A DNA stretch of 64,000 nt from Pectobacterium brasiliense (GTDB lineage: Bacteria > Pseudomonadota > Gammaproteobacteria > Enterobacterales > Enterobacteriaceae), in assembly GCF_013449685.1 (NCBI RefSeq), contig NZ_JACDSF010000033.1, forward strand, positions 183-64,182, in the 5' to 3' direction. The notes beneath the pieces were generated by a model that saw nothing but the letters and a program-made list of their open reading frames with translations, did no database searches and was not told the origin of the DNA. Positions 49,197 through 59,383 of this stretch are shown one piece after another. The number at the start of each line of letters is the position of its first letter. The first letter of the stretch is position 1. Made by a program: the position numbers and the translations under genes.

Positions 49197-50567
49197 ATGA
49201 AAAAAACATCATTACTATTTAGTGCACTGGCAATGAGTATAGGTTTGACCCTGTCCACGCTTCCCGCTGCAAATGCTGCGCTGCCTGCCGTGGTTCAAGG
49301 TCAACAGATGCCAAGTCTGGCCCCGATGCTGGAGAAAGTCTTGCCAGCCGTCGTCAGCGTGCATGTTGAAGGTACACAGGTACAGCGTCAGCGCGTACCG
49401 GAAGAATTCAAGTTCTTCTTTGGCCCTAACTTCCCGACGGACAAACAAAATTCTCGCCCGTTTGAAGGACTGGGCTCTGGCGTCATTATTGATGCCGCAA
49501 AAGGTTACGTGCTCACCAACAATCACGTGATCAATAACGCCGACAAGATCCGCGTCCAGCTTAATGACGGACGTGAGTATGAGGCGAAATTGATTGGGCG
49601 TGATGAGCAGACCGATATCGCCCTGCTACAGCTGAATGACGCCAAGAATCTGGTCTCTGTAAAAATGGCCGATTCCGATCAACTGCGCGTCGGTGATTTT
49701 GCCGTTGCTGTGGGCAACCCGTTCGGCCTTGGTCAGACTGCGACGTCTGGTATTATCTCCGCACTGGGACGTAGCGGCCTGAATCTTGAAGGGTTAGAAA
49801 ACTTCATCCAGACCGATGCGTCCATCAACCGCGGTAACTCCGGTGGTGCGCTGGTTAACCTCAACGGTGAGCTGATCGGTATCAACACCGCGATCCTAGC
49901 GCCGGGCGGCGGAAACATCGGTATCGGTTTCGCGATCCCTAGCAACATGGCCCAGAATCTGGCGCAGCAGTTGGTTGAATTTGGCGAAGTGAAACGCGGG
50001 CTGCTGGGCATTAAAGGCAGCGAGATGACGTCAGAAATGGCGAAAGCCTTCAACGTCGACGCGCAGCGCGGTGCCTTCGTCAGTGAGGTCTTACCGAAAT
50101 CTGCCGCAGCCAAAGCCGGTATCAAGGCGGGCGATGTGTTAACAACGCTGGATGGTAAATCCATCAGCAGCTTTGCCGAACTGCGGGCCAAAGTCGGCAC
50201 CACCGCGCCGGGCAAGACCGTGAAAATCGGCCTGCTGCGTGATGGTAAACCGCAGGAAGTTTCCGTCGTGTTGGATAACAGCTCATCGGCATCAACCAGC
50301 GCTGAAACGCTTTCACCGTCATTGCAGGGAGCTTCTCTGACTAATGGCCAATTGAAAGACGGCAGCAAAGGTGTACAGATCGATAACGTTGCTAAGGACA
50401 CCCCTGCGGCACAGGTCGGTCTGCAAAAAGGCGATGTCATCATCGGCGTGAACCGCGAGCGTATTGAAAACATCACGCAACTGCGCAAACTGCTGGAAGC
50501 GAAGCCTTCCGTTCTGGCCTTGAATATCGTCCGAGGCGAAGAAACGATTTATCTTCTGCTACGTTAA
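49197..50567 (+). CDS. degQ: Periplasmic serine protease DegQ
   Basis: HtrA-family periplasmic protease/chaperone, 456 residues (E. coli DegQ 455). The start at 49197 gives a signal peptide KKTSLLFSALAMSIGLTLST...ANAA; an ORF extension of 29 codons is rejected. The triad is seen in LTNNHVINN (His), DEQTDIALLQL (Asp) and NRGNSGGALVN (Ser, about 215). Two PDZ domains follow (about 255-350 and 365-455). The short LA loop between strands and adjacency to degS mark it as DegQ rather than DegP. Confidence 0.95.
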   Translation: MKKTSLLFSALAMSIGLTLSTLPAANAALPAVVQGQQMPSLAPMLEKVLPAVVSVHVEGTQVQRQRVPEEFKFFFGPNFPTDKQNSRPFEGLGSGVIIDAAKGYVLTNNHVINNADKIRVQLNDGREYEAKLIGRDEQTDIALLQLNDAKNLVSVKMADSDQLRVGDFAVAVGNPFGLGQTATSGIISALGRSGLNLEGLENFIQTDASINRGNSGGALVNLNGELIGINTAILAPGGGNIGIGFAIPSNMAQNLAQQLVEFGEVKRGLLGIKGSEMTSEMAKAFNVDAQRGAFVSEVLPKSAAAKAGIKAGDVLTTLDGKSISSFAELRAKVGTTAPGKTVKIGLLRDGKPQEVSVVLDNSSSASTSAETLSPSLQGASLTNGQLKDGSKGVQIDNVAKDTPAAQVGLQKGDVIIGVNRERIENITQLRKLLEAKPSVLALNIVRGEETIYLLLR

Positions 50568-50615
50568 TCGCTTGCCGTCTTTTTCGGCAGCTTAACTGGC
50601 CAGAACATCGCTAAT

Positions 50616-50646
50616 GTTAAAAAATTTCTGGGAGAAATTTTTAACG
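50616..50646 (+). other. Long AT-rich inverted repeat after degQ
   Basis: GTTAAAAAATTTCT pairs with AGAAATTTTTAAC around GGG with one bulge; outside it, GCTAATG and CATTAGC extend the symmetry (about 50610-50656). The degQ stop is 50 bases upstream. It could act as a terminator-like or processing stem. Confidence 0.45.
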
Positions 50647-50703
50647 TTGCATTAGCAACGGCCCGTAAAGGTGGCAGCCAAGGATGGCACGCCATAAAAA
50701 ATT

Positions 50704-50726
50704 GGACACCGAGCCATGCGGTGTCC
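50704..50726 (+). other. Hairpin upstream of degS
   Basis: GGACACCG (50704-50711) / CGGTGTCC (50719-50726) with loop AGCCATG; no T-run follows. It may terminate degQ transcripts imperfectly or lie in the degS leader. Confidence 0.45.
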
Positions 50727-50781
50727 GAACTTCTCGTGATATCCTCCTCTTATCTCCCTTTTTCCACAGTAAATCACGGCT

Positions 50782-51879
50782 ATGCTTGCTAAGTTATTAC
50801 GTTCAGCGCTCTTTGGTGCCCTCGTCGCCGGTATTATTCTGGCCGTACTGCCCTTTGTTGGGTCTGGCACGTCGTTTCTGAAAGGCAATGACAAAAATAG
50901 TGATGGTTTGCCCATAAGTTACCATCAGGGAGTCAGCCATGCAGCGCCTGCTGTGGTGAACGTTTATAACCGCGTTGCAAAAGAGGGGAAACCCAATGAA
51001 GTCGCCATTCATCCTCTCGGATCCGGCGTCATCATGAATGAAAAAGGGTACATTTTAACCAACAAGCATGTGATTAATAACGTGCAACAAATCCAGATAG
51101 AGCTATCAGACGGCAGGCTGTACGAAGCCCGCGTGATCGGTTCCGATAGCCTGACTGATCTGGCCGTGTTGCAAATTGACGGCATCAATCTGCCCGTTAT
51201 TCCGATAAATCCAGACCGCATACCGCACGTCGGCGATGTCGTGATGGCAATCGGCAACCCTTATAATCTGGGGCAAACCGTCACGCAGGGCGTCATCAGC
51301 GCCACTGGCCGCGTCAGCCTTAGCACTTATGGTCAGCAAAGAAGCCAGGTAGGACGCCAAAACTTACTGCAAACCGATGCGTCAATTAACCACGGGAATT
51401 CCGGTGGTGCGCTCGTCAATACGCTCGGTGAGTTGGTCGGTATTAACACCCTCTCGTTTGATAAAAGTAGCAACGGCGAAACGCCGGAAGGCATTAGCTT
51501 CGCCATTCCCGTGGCGCTGGCAACCAAGGTGATGGGCAAGCTCATCCGCGATGGCCGCGTGGTCCGTGGCTATATTGGCGTCAACGGCGTACAGATCGAG
51601 AATATTGAGAACAGCACGCTGACCAACAATCGTGATGCGCAGGATCGGTTAAGCGGGATTCTCGTTCAGACTATCGACCCCGGTGGACCGGCGGATAAAG
51701 CGGGTATTCGTGTCGAAGACGTCATCGTTAGCGTGAACAATAAGCCTGCGCGCTCGATTATTGAAACGATGGAACAGGTTTCGGAAATACGTCCCGGCAC
51801 TGTCATTCCGGTCACGATTGTGCGTGATAAAAATCAAATCACACTACAAATGACGATTCAGGAATTCCCTACCCAATAG
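50782..51879 (+). CDS. degS: Sigma-E stress-response site-1 protease DegS
   Basis: Inner-membrane-anchored periplasmic protease that cleaves RseA when misfolded porin C-termini bind its PDZ domain, starting sigma-E activation. 365 residues (E. coli 355). An N-terminal membrane anchor (ALFGALVAGIILAVLPFVG, about 9-27) is not cleaved. Triad: LTNKHVINN (His), SDSLTDLAVLQI (Asp) and NHGNSGGALVN (Ser, about 208). A single PDZ domain covers about 270-360. SspB and ClpXP act later in the same pathway. Confidence 0.96.
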   Translation: MLAKLLRSALFGALVAGIILAVLPFVGSGTSFLKGNDKNSDGLPISYHQGVSHAAPAVVNVYNRVAKEGKPNEVAIHPLGSGVIMNEKGYILTNKHVINNVQQIQIELSDGRLYEARVIGSDSLTDLAVLQIDGINLPVIPINPDRIPHVGDVVMAIGNPYNLGQTVTQGVISATGRVSLSTYGQQRSQVGRQNLLQTDASINHGNSGGALVNTLGELVGINTLSFDKSSNGETPEGISFAIPVALATKVMGKLIRDGRVVRGYIGVNGVQIENIENSTLTNNRDAQDRLSGILVQTIDPGGPADKAGIRVEDVIVSVNNKPARSIIETMEQVSEIRPGTVIPVTIVRDKNQITLQMTIQEFPTQ

Positions 51880-51926
51880 CGGCAGTCAGGTCGGTGATAA
51901 AGTCACATCGGCAGGTAAACAAGAAA

Positions 51927-51946
51927 CCGGGTGGGAACCCACCCGG
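51927..51946 (-). terminator. Terminator of murA
   Basis: Perfect stem CCGGGTGGG (51927-51935) / CCCACCCGG (51938-51946); on the minus strand it is followed by TTTCTTGTTT. It lies between convergent degS and murA. Confidence 0.85.
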
Positions 51947-51985
51947 CTGACAAACCTAATTGTGAAGATAAACCAGCTAAAACGC

Positions 51986-53260
<1,275 letters not shown>

Positions 53261-53331
53261 TCAATGTCTTAATGCAATATGTCGTCACACTGATACCGGT
53301 AGTTTATTCCCACTTGCACGGGGAACAATAC

Positions 53332-53586
53332 TTAGAAGCCGTTCAGTTTACGGTCGCGTTGCCACTCTTCCGGCGTATAAGCCTTGATCGACAACGCATG
53401 AATACGGTTATCCGCGATGTACTCCATCAGCGGCGCATAAACGGCCTGCTGTTTTTTGACTCGGCTCATTCCAGCAAAAAGTCCGCCCACTACGATGACC
53501 TGAAAATGACTGCCATCACCAGAAACATGGGCTTCTTCCAGTGCTAATGCGTTCATCAGCACGTCTTTAATTTCGTTATTTTCCAT
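53332..53586 (-). CDS. ibaG: BolA-family protein IbaG
   Basis: Small BolA-fold protein (formerly YrbA) linked to acid stress and Fe-S trafficking with Grx4-type monothiol glutaredoxins. 84 residues as in E. coli. The BolA signature is [20 protein letters not shown] (about 21-40) followed by [13 protein letters not shown]; the His in GSHF and the C-terminal [13 protein letters not shown] are typical. Confidence 0.93.
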   Translation of the reverse strand: MENNEIKDVLMNALALEEAHVSGDGSHFQVIVVGGLFAGMSRVKKQQAVYAPLMEYIADNRIHALSIKAYTPEEWQRDRKLNGF

Positions 53587-53701
53587 CGCTCTCGATTTCT
53601 ATGTCAGGGGGAGATGATTTACAGGGAGGTATCTTAGATGAATATGACGCTATCTTAAACAAAGATTACGCCCCTTCAGACGATGCCTAAAGGGGGGAAT
53701 C

Positions 53702-53719
53702 CGGTAACCCGCGTTACCG
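53702..53719 (-). terminator. Hairpin directly after mlaB
   Basis: CGGTAAC (53702-53708) / GTTACCG (53713-53719), adjoining the mlaB stop. There is no clear T-run, so its terminator function is uncertain. Confidence 0.35.
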
Positions 53720-53720
53720 T

Positions 53721-54011
53721 TTAAGACACAGGAATGATTTCATTCAGGTTATAGAGCGCAATGAGCGTTTTTAGCCGATCGCTGGCACCGACAATCGTTA
53801 TCTCTCCGCCTGAAGACGGTTGCTGATAAACGTGCATCAGCAATGCTAACCCAGCAGAATCAACACGGTTTAATCCAGACACATCCAGCGTCGTTTTACC
53901 CGCCAGCAACGATTCACGCTGCTGCCAAAACGGTAACAACGTTTCACGATCCAGATCGCCCGTTAACGCCAGCGTTGATTCCTGTGCCTGCCAGTTCAAT
54001 GCGTTCGCCAT
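53721..54011 (-). CDS. mlaB: Mla retrograde lipid transport STAS protein MlaB
   Basis: Cytosolic STAS-domain subunit that stabilises and activates the MlaF ATPase within MlaFEDB. 96 residues (E. coli 97). Start at 54011 (ANALNWQAQESTLALTGDLD) matches homologues; a TTG four codons upstream is less likely. The STAS core reads TTLDVSGLNRVDSAGLALLM (about 39-58) with the conserved Ser/Thr at the helix start. Last gene of mlaFEDCB. Confidence 0.93.
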   Translation of the reverse strand: MANALNWQAQESTLALTGDLDRETLLPFWQQRESLLAGKTTLDVSGLNRVDSAGLALLMHVYQQPSSGGEITIVGASDRLKTLIALYNLNEIIPVS

Positions 54012-54024
54012 GTTCGTACCCAAA

Positions 54025-54654
54025 TTACTTTTTCTGATCCAACGTGATGGTCTGCTTCGCCGAGGATTCCAGCTGTTTAGTCAGGCCATCCACGCCGTTC
54101 TGACGCAATATTGCCGCCCACTCGTTCTGCTTGGTGGTGATCATACTGACACCTTCGGCAATCATGTCGTACGCCTGCCAGTTACCGGTTTTACTGTTCT
54201 TACGCCATTGGAAATCCAGACGTACCGGGGGACGGCCGCCGTTATCAATGATGGTGACGCGAATAGAAACGATATCGGCATCGCCCAGCGGTTTCTCAGG
54301 GGCAATCTCATAGGTCTGCCCGTTATACATCGCTAGCGCCTGGCCGTAAGCCTGCTCCAGATAGGCTTCAAACGCTTTGAAATAGGCATCACGCTGTGCC
54401 GGTGTCGCATCTTTGTAGTAACGACCGAGAACCAGCGCACCGGCGTATCTCACCTGAACATACGGCAGCAGCTCTTCACGCACGACGGTACGCAAATAAT
54501 CGGGGTTTTGTTTGATATTTGGCTGTTCACTCTTTAAACGATCAAAGGTTTTTTCCGCCGTTTCGTTCATTAAACGATAGGGATTCGTTTGATCCGCCGC
54601 GTTGGCTAATGGCGCGACCACCAGTAAAGCCACCATCAGTAAACGTTTAAACAT
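54025..54654 (-). CDS. mlaC: Periplasmic phospholipid-binding protein MlaC
   Basis: Soluble periplasmic shuttle that carries mislocalised phospholipid from outer-membrane MlaA to inner-membrane MlaFEDB. 209 residues (E. coli 211). Signal peptide [18 protein letters not shown], then a Tol_Tol_Ttg2 domain ([59 protein letters not shown]). Confidence 0.95.
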   Translation of the reverse strand: MFKRLLMVALLVVAPLANAADQTNPYRLMNETAEKTFDRLKSEQPNIKQNPDYLRTVVREELLPYVQVRYAGALVLGRYYKDATPAQRDAYFKAFEAYLEQAYGQALAMYNGQTYEIAPEKPLGDADIVSIRVTIIDNGGRPPVRLDFQWRKNSKTGNWQAYDMIAEGVSMITTKQNEWAAILRQNGVDGLTKQLESSAKQTITLDQKK

Positions 54655-54666
54655 GCAGATATCCTC

Positions 54667-55233
54667 TTATGGATGTGAAGGAACAGATTCGTTGTTGTGC
54701 TCAGGCATGGCCGCAGAATCGGCACCCGGTTCCGTACCCGATTGATCCGCATTATCCTCGCTATTGCCACCGCTCTTATATAGGAATTGACCGATGAGGT
54801 CTTCAAGCACCATCGCTGACTTGGTGTCCTGAATCACACCCCCGTCTTTCAGAATCGTCGTGCCCATATCCTCATCTTCAAACCCGATGTTCAATGCCAG
54901 ATACTGCTCGCCCAGCAAGCCAGAGGTACGAATAGCCAGAGAGCTGGTATCAGGAATATGATCGTAGCGCTGCTGAATATCCATCGCCACACGTGGCAGG
55001 TACGTTTTCTCGTCCAGTGAAATATCCGCTACGCGGCCAACCACGACGCCGCCAATGCGGATCGGAGAACGCGCTTTCAGCCCGCCAATGTTGTCAAACG
55101 TCGCATACAGACGATACGTCGGCTCGCTACCAATCGATTTAAGATCGGCGACTTTGAGGCATAAAAAGAGGATGGCAGCCAGCGCGATCAACATAAACAC
55201 ACCAACCCAGACTTCAGTTTTCTTTGTTTGCAT
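54667..55233 (-). CDS. mlaD: MCE-domain protein MlaD
   Basis: Inner-membrane-anchored MCE subunit forming a hexameric lipid channel. 188 residues (E. coli 183). Start at 55233 (MQTKKTEVWVG); the longer reading is rejected. Transmembrane segment about 9-27, MCE domain about 39-117 (YATFDNIGGLKARSPIRIGG and TSGLLGEQYLALNIG), then an acidic, Ser/Asn-rich C-terminal tail that differs from E. coli. Confidence 0.95.
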   Translation of the reverse strand: MQTKKTEVWVGVFMLIALAAILFLCLKVADLKSIGSEPTYRLYATFDNIGGLKARSPIRIGGVVVGRVADISLDEKTYLPRVAMDIQQRYDHIPDTSSLAIRTSGLLGEQYLALNIGFEDEDMGTTILKDGGVIQDTKSAMVLEDLIGQFLYKSGGNSEDNADQSGTEPGADSAAMPEHNNESVPSHP

Positions 55234-55237
55234 CGAC

Positions 55238-56020
55238 TCAGTTCCCAAACATCAGTGCTGTCAGCACAAAATCCAATCCCAGCACTGCTAACGACGAGTG
55301 CACGACGGTTCGGGTCGTTGCACGGCTGATCCCTTCAGACGTCGGGATCGCGTCATAGCCGTTAAACAGTGCAATCCAGGTCACGGTAATCGCAAATACG
55401 ATACTTTTAATCACGCAGTTCAAGACATCCTGACGCCAGTCAACCGCGCCCTGCATGGCAGACCAAAAGAACCCACTGTCGATGCCTTTCCAGTCCACAC
55501 CAACCAGCGCGCCGCCCCAAATACCCACCGCGACAAAAATAACCGCCAGCAGCGGCATGCTGATTAACCCTGCCCAGAAGCGCGGTGCGACAACGCGGCG
55601 CAGCGGATCGACCGCCATCATCTCCATGCTGGAGAGCTGCTCAGTTGCCTTCATCAGGCCAATTTCTGCCGTCAGCGCGGAGCCCGCACGGCCTGCGAAC
55701 AGCAATGCCGTCACCACCGGGCCAAGTTCACGCAGCAGCGACAGTGCCACCATCATGCCCAAGCTGGCCTCAGCGCTGTAAGTCGTTAGGACAAGATAGC
55801 CCTGTAACCCCAGCACCATGCCGATAAAGAGGCCGGAAACCATGATGATAAGCAGCGACTGCACGCCCACGCTGTAAAGCTGTTTCACCAACAGCGGCCA
55901 CTGTTTTCTGAATTCGGGTTTACCCACCAATGCATTAAACAGCATCAGCCCAGCGCGCCCAAACGAGGCACTGGTGGAGATTCCCTGACGCCCCAACGAC
56001 GCCAACGTCCGTAATAACAT
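55238..56020 (-). CDS. mlaE: Mla permease MlaE
   Basis: Inner-membrane permease (MlaE family) of the phospholipid ABC transporter. 260 residues as in E. coli from the ATG at 56020; 38 extra codons upstream would overlap mlaF. Six or so transmembrane segments; [20 protein letters not shown] and [20 protein letters not shown] (EQL/coupling region, about 124-170) are hallmark stretches. Four bases from mlaD. Confidence 0.96.
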   Translation of the reverse strand: MLLRTLASLGRQGISTSASFGRAGLMLFNALVGKPEFRKQWPLLVKQLYSVGVQSLLIIMVSGLFIGMVLGLQGYLVLTTYSAEASLGMMVALSLLRELGPVVTALLFAGRAGSALTAEIGLMKATEQLSSMEMMAVDPLRRVVAPRFWAGLISMPLLAVIFVAVGIWGGALVGVDWKGIDSGFFWSAMQGAVDWRQDVLNCVIKSIVFAITVTWIALFNGYDAIPTSEGISRATTRTVVHSSLAVLGLDFVLTALMFGN

Positions 56021-56027
56021 GACTGCG

Positions 56028-56840
56028 TTAACCCCCTGAACCGAGCAGCGACGTTTTATAGTCGCCGGCTGGAAAACGGAAAGGTACTGGCCCGTCGGCG
56101 ATACCATCCAAGAACTGACGAACCTGCGGGTCACTGTTTGCCCTCAGTTGGTCCGCTGTCCCTTCCCCGATCACCCGCTTATCGGCCACGATATACGCGT
56201 AATCGGCAATGCTCATCACCTCCGGCACATCGTGAGAAACCACAATGCAGGTCACGCCCAATGCATGATTCAACTCATCGATGAGCTTCACCAGTGTCCC
56301 GAGCGTAATCGGATCTTGCCCGACAAAAGGTTCATCAAACATAATCAGTTGCGGATCGAGCGCGATGGCTCTCGCCAACGCCGCGCGCCGCGCCATGCCG
56401 CCGGAAAGCTCCGCTGGCATCAGTGTCGCCGCACCGCGTAGTCCCACCGCCTCCAGCTTCATCATGACGATGCTACGCAACAGTTCTTCCGGCAGTTTGG
56501 TATGTTCACGCAGCGGCCAGGCGACATTATCAAACACGTTCAAATCGGTGAATAACGCACCGGACTGAAACAACATGCTCATTTTCTTGCGCGCGTGGTA
56601 CAACTCACTGCGCGACAACGTCGGGATATTCTCGCCATCAAACCAGATTTCGCCGCTGTCCGGCGGTAGCTGTCCGCCAATCAGGCGCAACAACGTGGTT
56701 TTACCGATACCGGAAGGCCCCATGATCGCGGTGACCTTGCCTTTAGGCACATTCAACGTGATGTCCGTAAAAATCTCTCGCTCTCCGCGCCGAAAGCTAA
56801 GACCACGGATCTCGACCAGATTAGTTGCCTCATGGTTCAT
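56028..56840 (-). CDS. mlaF: Mla ABC transporter ATPase MlaF
   Basis: ATPase driving phospholipid transport in MlaFEDB. 270 residues. Walker [14 protein letters not shown] (about 40-52), Q-loop [10 protein letters not shown], signature [16 protein letters not shown] (about 145-160), Walker [15 protein letters not shown] (about 165-178) and H-loop VSHDVPEV. The ATG at 56840 has AAGGA nine bases upstream, while the ATG at 56849 would overlap that site, so the former is preferred. The C-terminal tail, which contacts MlaB of the adjacent half, is present (FRFPAGDY). First gene of mlaFEDCB. Confidence 0.96.
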   Translation of the reverse strand: MNHEATNLVEIRGLSFRRGEREIFTDITLNVPKGKVTAIMGPSGIGKTTLLRLIGGQLPPDSGEIWFDGENIPTLSRSELYHARKKMSMLFQSGALFTDLNVFDNVAWPLREHTKLPEELLRSIVMMKLEAVGLRGAATLMPAELSGGMARRAALARAIALDPQLIMFDEPFVGQDPITLGTLVKLIDELNHALGVTCIVVSHDVPEVMSIADYAYIVADKRVIGEGTADQLRANSDPQVRQFLDGIADGPVPFRFPAGDYKTSLLGSGG

Positions 56841-57253
56841 TATTTCCATTCCTTACCCATCAGTACGCTCATAAAGAGATCTTTCGCTCCAGCCTAACGG
56901 CTGGCTTTCATCAAGGTGCGAGTTTTACAAAAACTTACCGTAAGTTCTTGTCCAAAATGGCGGCACAAATCGTTACTGGGTTTTACTTATCGCGACAGGT
57001 TTTACTTTTTCGCCAAGCACCGTCAGAATTAGCACTCATCACAGAAAATGCTTTTTGTGCGAAAATCGTCCAGAAATACTGACTTATTCGACAAGAGGCC
57101 GGTGATTATACACTAAATAATTCGAGTTGCAGGAAGGCGGCGGCGCAGTGAATCCTCAGGAGCTTACACCAGTAAGTGACTGAGGTGAGCGAGTATAGCC
57201 AACGCACATGCAGCTTGAAGTATGACGGTATATATCCTATTAAAGGACGCTGC
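56841..57253. other. Divergent mlaF/yrbG region
   Basis: 413 bases with the mla promoter on the left, AT-rich sequence to 57105, and a palindromic repeat element (57107-57234) occupying most of the right. No coding sequence is supported; the yrbG start lies only about 20 bases beyond the repeat. Confidence 0.5.
57107..57234. repeat. Intergenic palindromic repeat, long variant
   Basis: Ends TTATACACTAAATAATTC and TTGAAGTATGACGGTATA are imperfect inverted copies; further in, GAGTTGCA mirrors TGCAGCTT. The centre folds as CCTCAG-gag-CTTAC / GTAAG-tga-CTGAGG (57154-57187). This composition (TTCGAGTTGCAGGAAGGCGG ... GAGTG/GAGCGAG ... GCCAACGCA) is what I recall of short non-coding palindromic elements scattered through Pectobacterium, Yersinia and Serratia intergenic regions. 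It lies just before yrbG, so would be in its leader. Confidence 0.65.
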
Positions 57254-58219
57254 ATGCTTTTTGCAACACTACTCTTGTTCGTTGGTTTGCTATTACTGGT
57301 TTACGGTGCCGATCGTCTTGTCTATGGTGCCGCCGTGCTTGCGCGTTCTCTTGGCTTACCGCCCTTCGTTATCGGCATCACCATTGTCGGCTTCGGCACC
57401 TCGCTACCCGAGCTGATCGTTTCGGTTACCGCTGCGTTGAACGATCAGAACGATATGGCCGTCGGTAATGTTCTGGGTTCCAATATCACCAATATTTTAC
57501 TCATTCTCGGCAGCGCGGCACTCATTCGCCCGCTAACGGTACATTCGGCCATCCTGCGCCGGGAATTGCCGCTCATGTTATCCGTCACTGTATTGTGCGG
57601 CGTTTTACTGCATGATAGCTACCTGAGCCGCACCGACGGCATCATGCTGCTCTTTGCCGCTATTCTGTGCCTGGTGTTGATACTTCGCATGGCACAACGG
57701 GCGCAGCGGGAAGGCGGCGATAGCCTGACACGCGAACAACTGGCGGAACTCCCACAGGATGACAGCAGCCAGATGGTCGCCGTGCTGTGGTCGATTCTCG
57801 GCGTGATTATTTTACCCATGGCCGCTCGTATGGTGGTGGATAACGCTACCGTCATTGCACGCTACTTCGATATCAGTGAGTTGACTATCGGGCTGACCAT
57901 CTTGGCGATTGGTACCAGCTTGCCTGAGCTTGCTACCGCTATCGTCGGGACGCTGAAGAAAGAAGATGATATTGCGCTGGGCAACCTGATTGGCTCGAAC
58001 ATTTTTAATATTGCTATTGTGCTGGGTGTACCGGCTCTGCTCTCACCGGGCGCACTGAACCCTCAGGCTTTTCAGCGCGACTATTGGGTCATGCTGGCGG
58101 CGAGCGTGCTGTTAACCGCACTGTGCCTCAGCAAAAAACGCCGTATAGAACAAGGCGCAGGCGCATTATTATGCTGCGCGTTCATCGCCTATCTGACGGC
58201 TCTGTTCTTTTTTTCATAA
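57254..58219 (+). CDS. yrbG: Sodium/calcium exchanger-family membrane protein YrbG
   Basis: Inner-membrane Ca/Na antiporter family protein (CaCA), 321 residues. Two inverted-topology halves each carry an alpha-repeat: VGFGTSLPELIVSVTAAL (about 46-63) with AVGNVLGSNITNILLILG, and LAIGTSLPELATAIVGTL (about 215-232) with ALGNLIGSNIFNIAIVLG. Physiological substrate unproven. The start at 57254 has AAAGGA upstream; the extra 26 codons in frame overlap the palindromic repeat and are not credible. First gene of yrbG-kdsD-kdsC-lptCAB. Confidence 0.93.
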   Translation: MLFATLLLFVGLLLLVYGADRLVYGAAVLARSLGLPPFVIGITIVGFGTSLPELIVSVTAALNDQNDMAVGNVLGSNITNILLILGSAALIRPLTVHSAILRRELPLMLSVTVLCGVLLHDSYLSRTDGIMLLFAAILCLVLILRMAQRAQREGGDSLTREQLAELPQDDSSQMVAVLWSILGVIILPMAARMVVDNATVIARYFDISELTIGLTILAIGTSLPELATAIVGTLKKEDDIALGNLIGSNIFNIAIVLGVPALLSPGALNPQAFQRDYWVMLAASVLLTALCLSKKRRIEQGAGALLCCAFIAYLTALFFFS

Positions 58220-58272
58220 GAGCCTGTTTTTCATAAAATGCTCTGTTTTTCATCATAATCAGGACTATTGGT

Positions 58273-59364
58273 ATGTCACAGTTTGAACAAGATGCTCATC
58301 TAAAACAGCAGTCTGACCGTGCACTATCCGATCATACACCACGAGTCGATCATGGCTCACAAACCGGCCATAGGTTACAAAAGGCTCATGAACTACCAGC
58401 CGATTTCGACTTCCAACAAGCGGGCAAGCAAGTACTGAGTATTGAGCGCGATGGGCTTGCGCAATTAGACCAGTACATTGATGACAACTTTACACTTGCC
58501 TGCAAAAAGATATTCGATTGCCAGGGCAAAGTGGTCGTGATGGGAATGGGCAAATCCGGTCACATCGGCTGCAAGATTGCCGCAACCTTCGCTAGCACCG
58601 GTACGCCTGCTTTTTTTGTTCATCCAGGCGAAGCCAGCCACGGTGACCTCGGTATGGTGACGCCGCACGATATCGTGATCGCCATTTCCAACTCTGGCGA
58701 GTCACATGAAATTCTGTCGCTGATTCCGGTTCTGAAACGCCAGAAAGTGTTCCTGATCTGCATGACCAGCGCACCAGAAAGTTCGATGGGCAAGGCTGCG
58801 GATATTCACCTGTGCGTTCACGTCCCGCAGGAAGCCTGTCCGCTCGGTCTGGCACCCACCACCAGCACCACGGCAACGCTGGTCATGGGAGACGCGCTGG
58901 CGGTGGCGTTGTTACAGGCGCGCGGCTTTACTGCCGAAGATTTCGCCCTTTCTCACCCTGGTGGCGCACTCGGCCGCAAACTTTTATTGCGCGTCAGCGA
59001 TATCATGCATTCGGGTGATGAGATTCCCCATGTCCCACACGATGCCTCGCTGCGTGATGCGCTGGTGGAAATTACGCGCAAAAATCTGGGTATGACGGTA
59101 ATCTGCGAGGCGGATATGAAAATTCAGGGCATCTTTACCGATGGTGACCTGCGCCGCATCTTCGACATGAATATTGACTTGAACAGCGCGCGCATTGCTG
59201 ATGTGATGACCGCAGGCGGCATCCGGGTCGCACCGCAAACGCTGGCGGTGGATGCACTTAACCTGATGCAGTCGCGCCACATCACCTCAGTGCTGGTGGC
59301 AGAAAACGATCGTCTGGTCGGGATCGTCCATATGCACGATATGCTGCGGGCTGGCGTGGTTTAA
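58273..59364 (+). CDS. kdsD: D-arabinose 5-phosphate isomerase
   Basis: Isomerises ribulose 5-phosphate to arabinose 5-phosphate for Kdo synthesis. 363 residues against 328 in E. coli: an N-terminal extension of about 38 residues, rich in His, Gln, Ser and Asp, precedes the conserved DFDFQQAGKQVLSIERD. The SIS domain (VVMGMGKSGHIGCKIAATFA, about 87-106; ISNSGESHEILSLIPVLK, about 138-155; ALSHPGGALGRKL) and two CBS domains (VSDIMHSGDEIPHV and IADVMTAGGIRV) are intact. AGGA precedes the ATG at 58273 at normal distance, and no better start is visible near residue 38, so the extension seems genuine. Confidence 0.93.
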   Translation: MSQFEQDAHLKQQSDRALSDHTPRVDHGSQTGHRLQKAHELPADFDFQQAGKQVLSIERDGLAQLDQYIDDNFTLACKKIFDCQGKVVVMGMGKSGHIGCKIAATFASTGTPAFFVHPGEASHGDLGMVTPHDIVIAISNSGESHEILSLIPVLKRQKVFLICMTSAPESSMGKAADIHLCVHVPQEACPLGLAPTTSTTATLVMGDALAVALLQARGFTAEDFALSHPGGALGRKLLLRVSDIMHSGDEIPHVPHDASLRDALVEITRKNLGMTVICEADMKIQGIFTDGDLRRIFDMNIDLNSARIADVMTAGGIRVAPQTLAVDALNLMQSRHITSVLVAENDRLVGIVHMHDMLRAGVV

Positions 59365-59383
59365 AAAGAAAGGATAATAGTGA

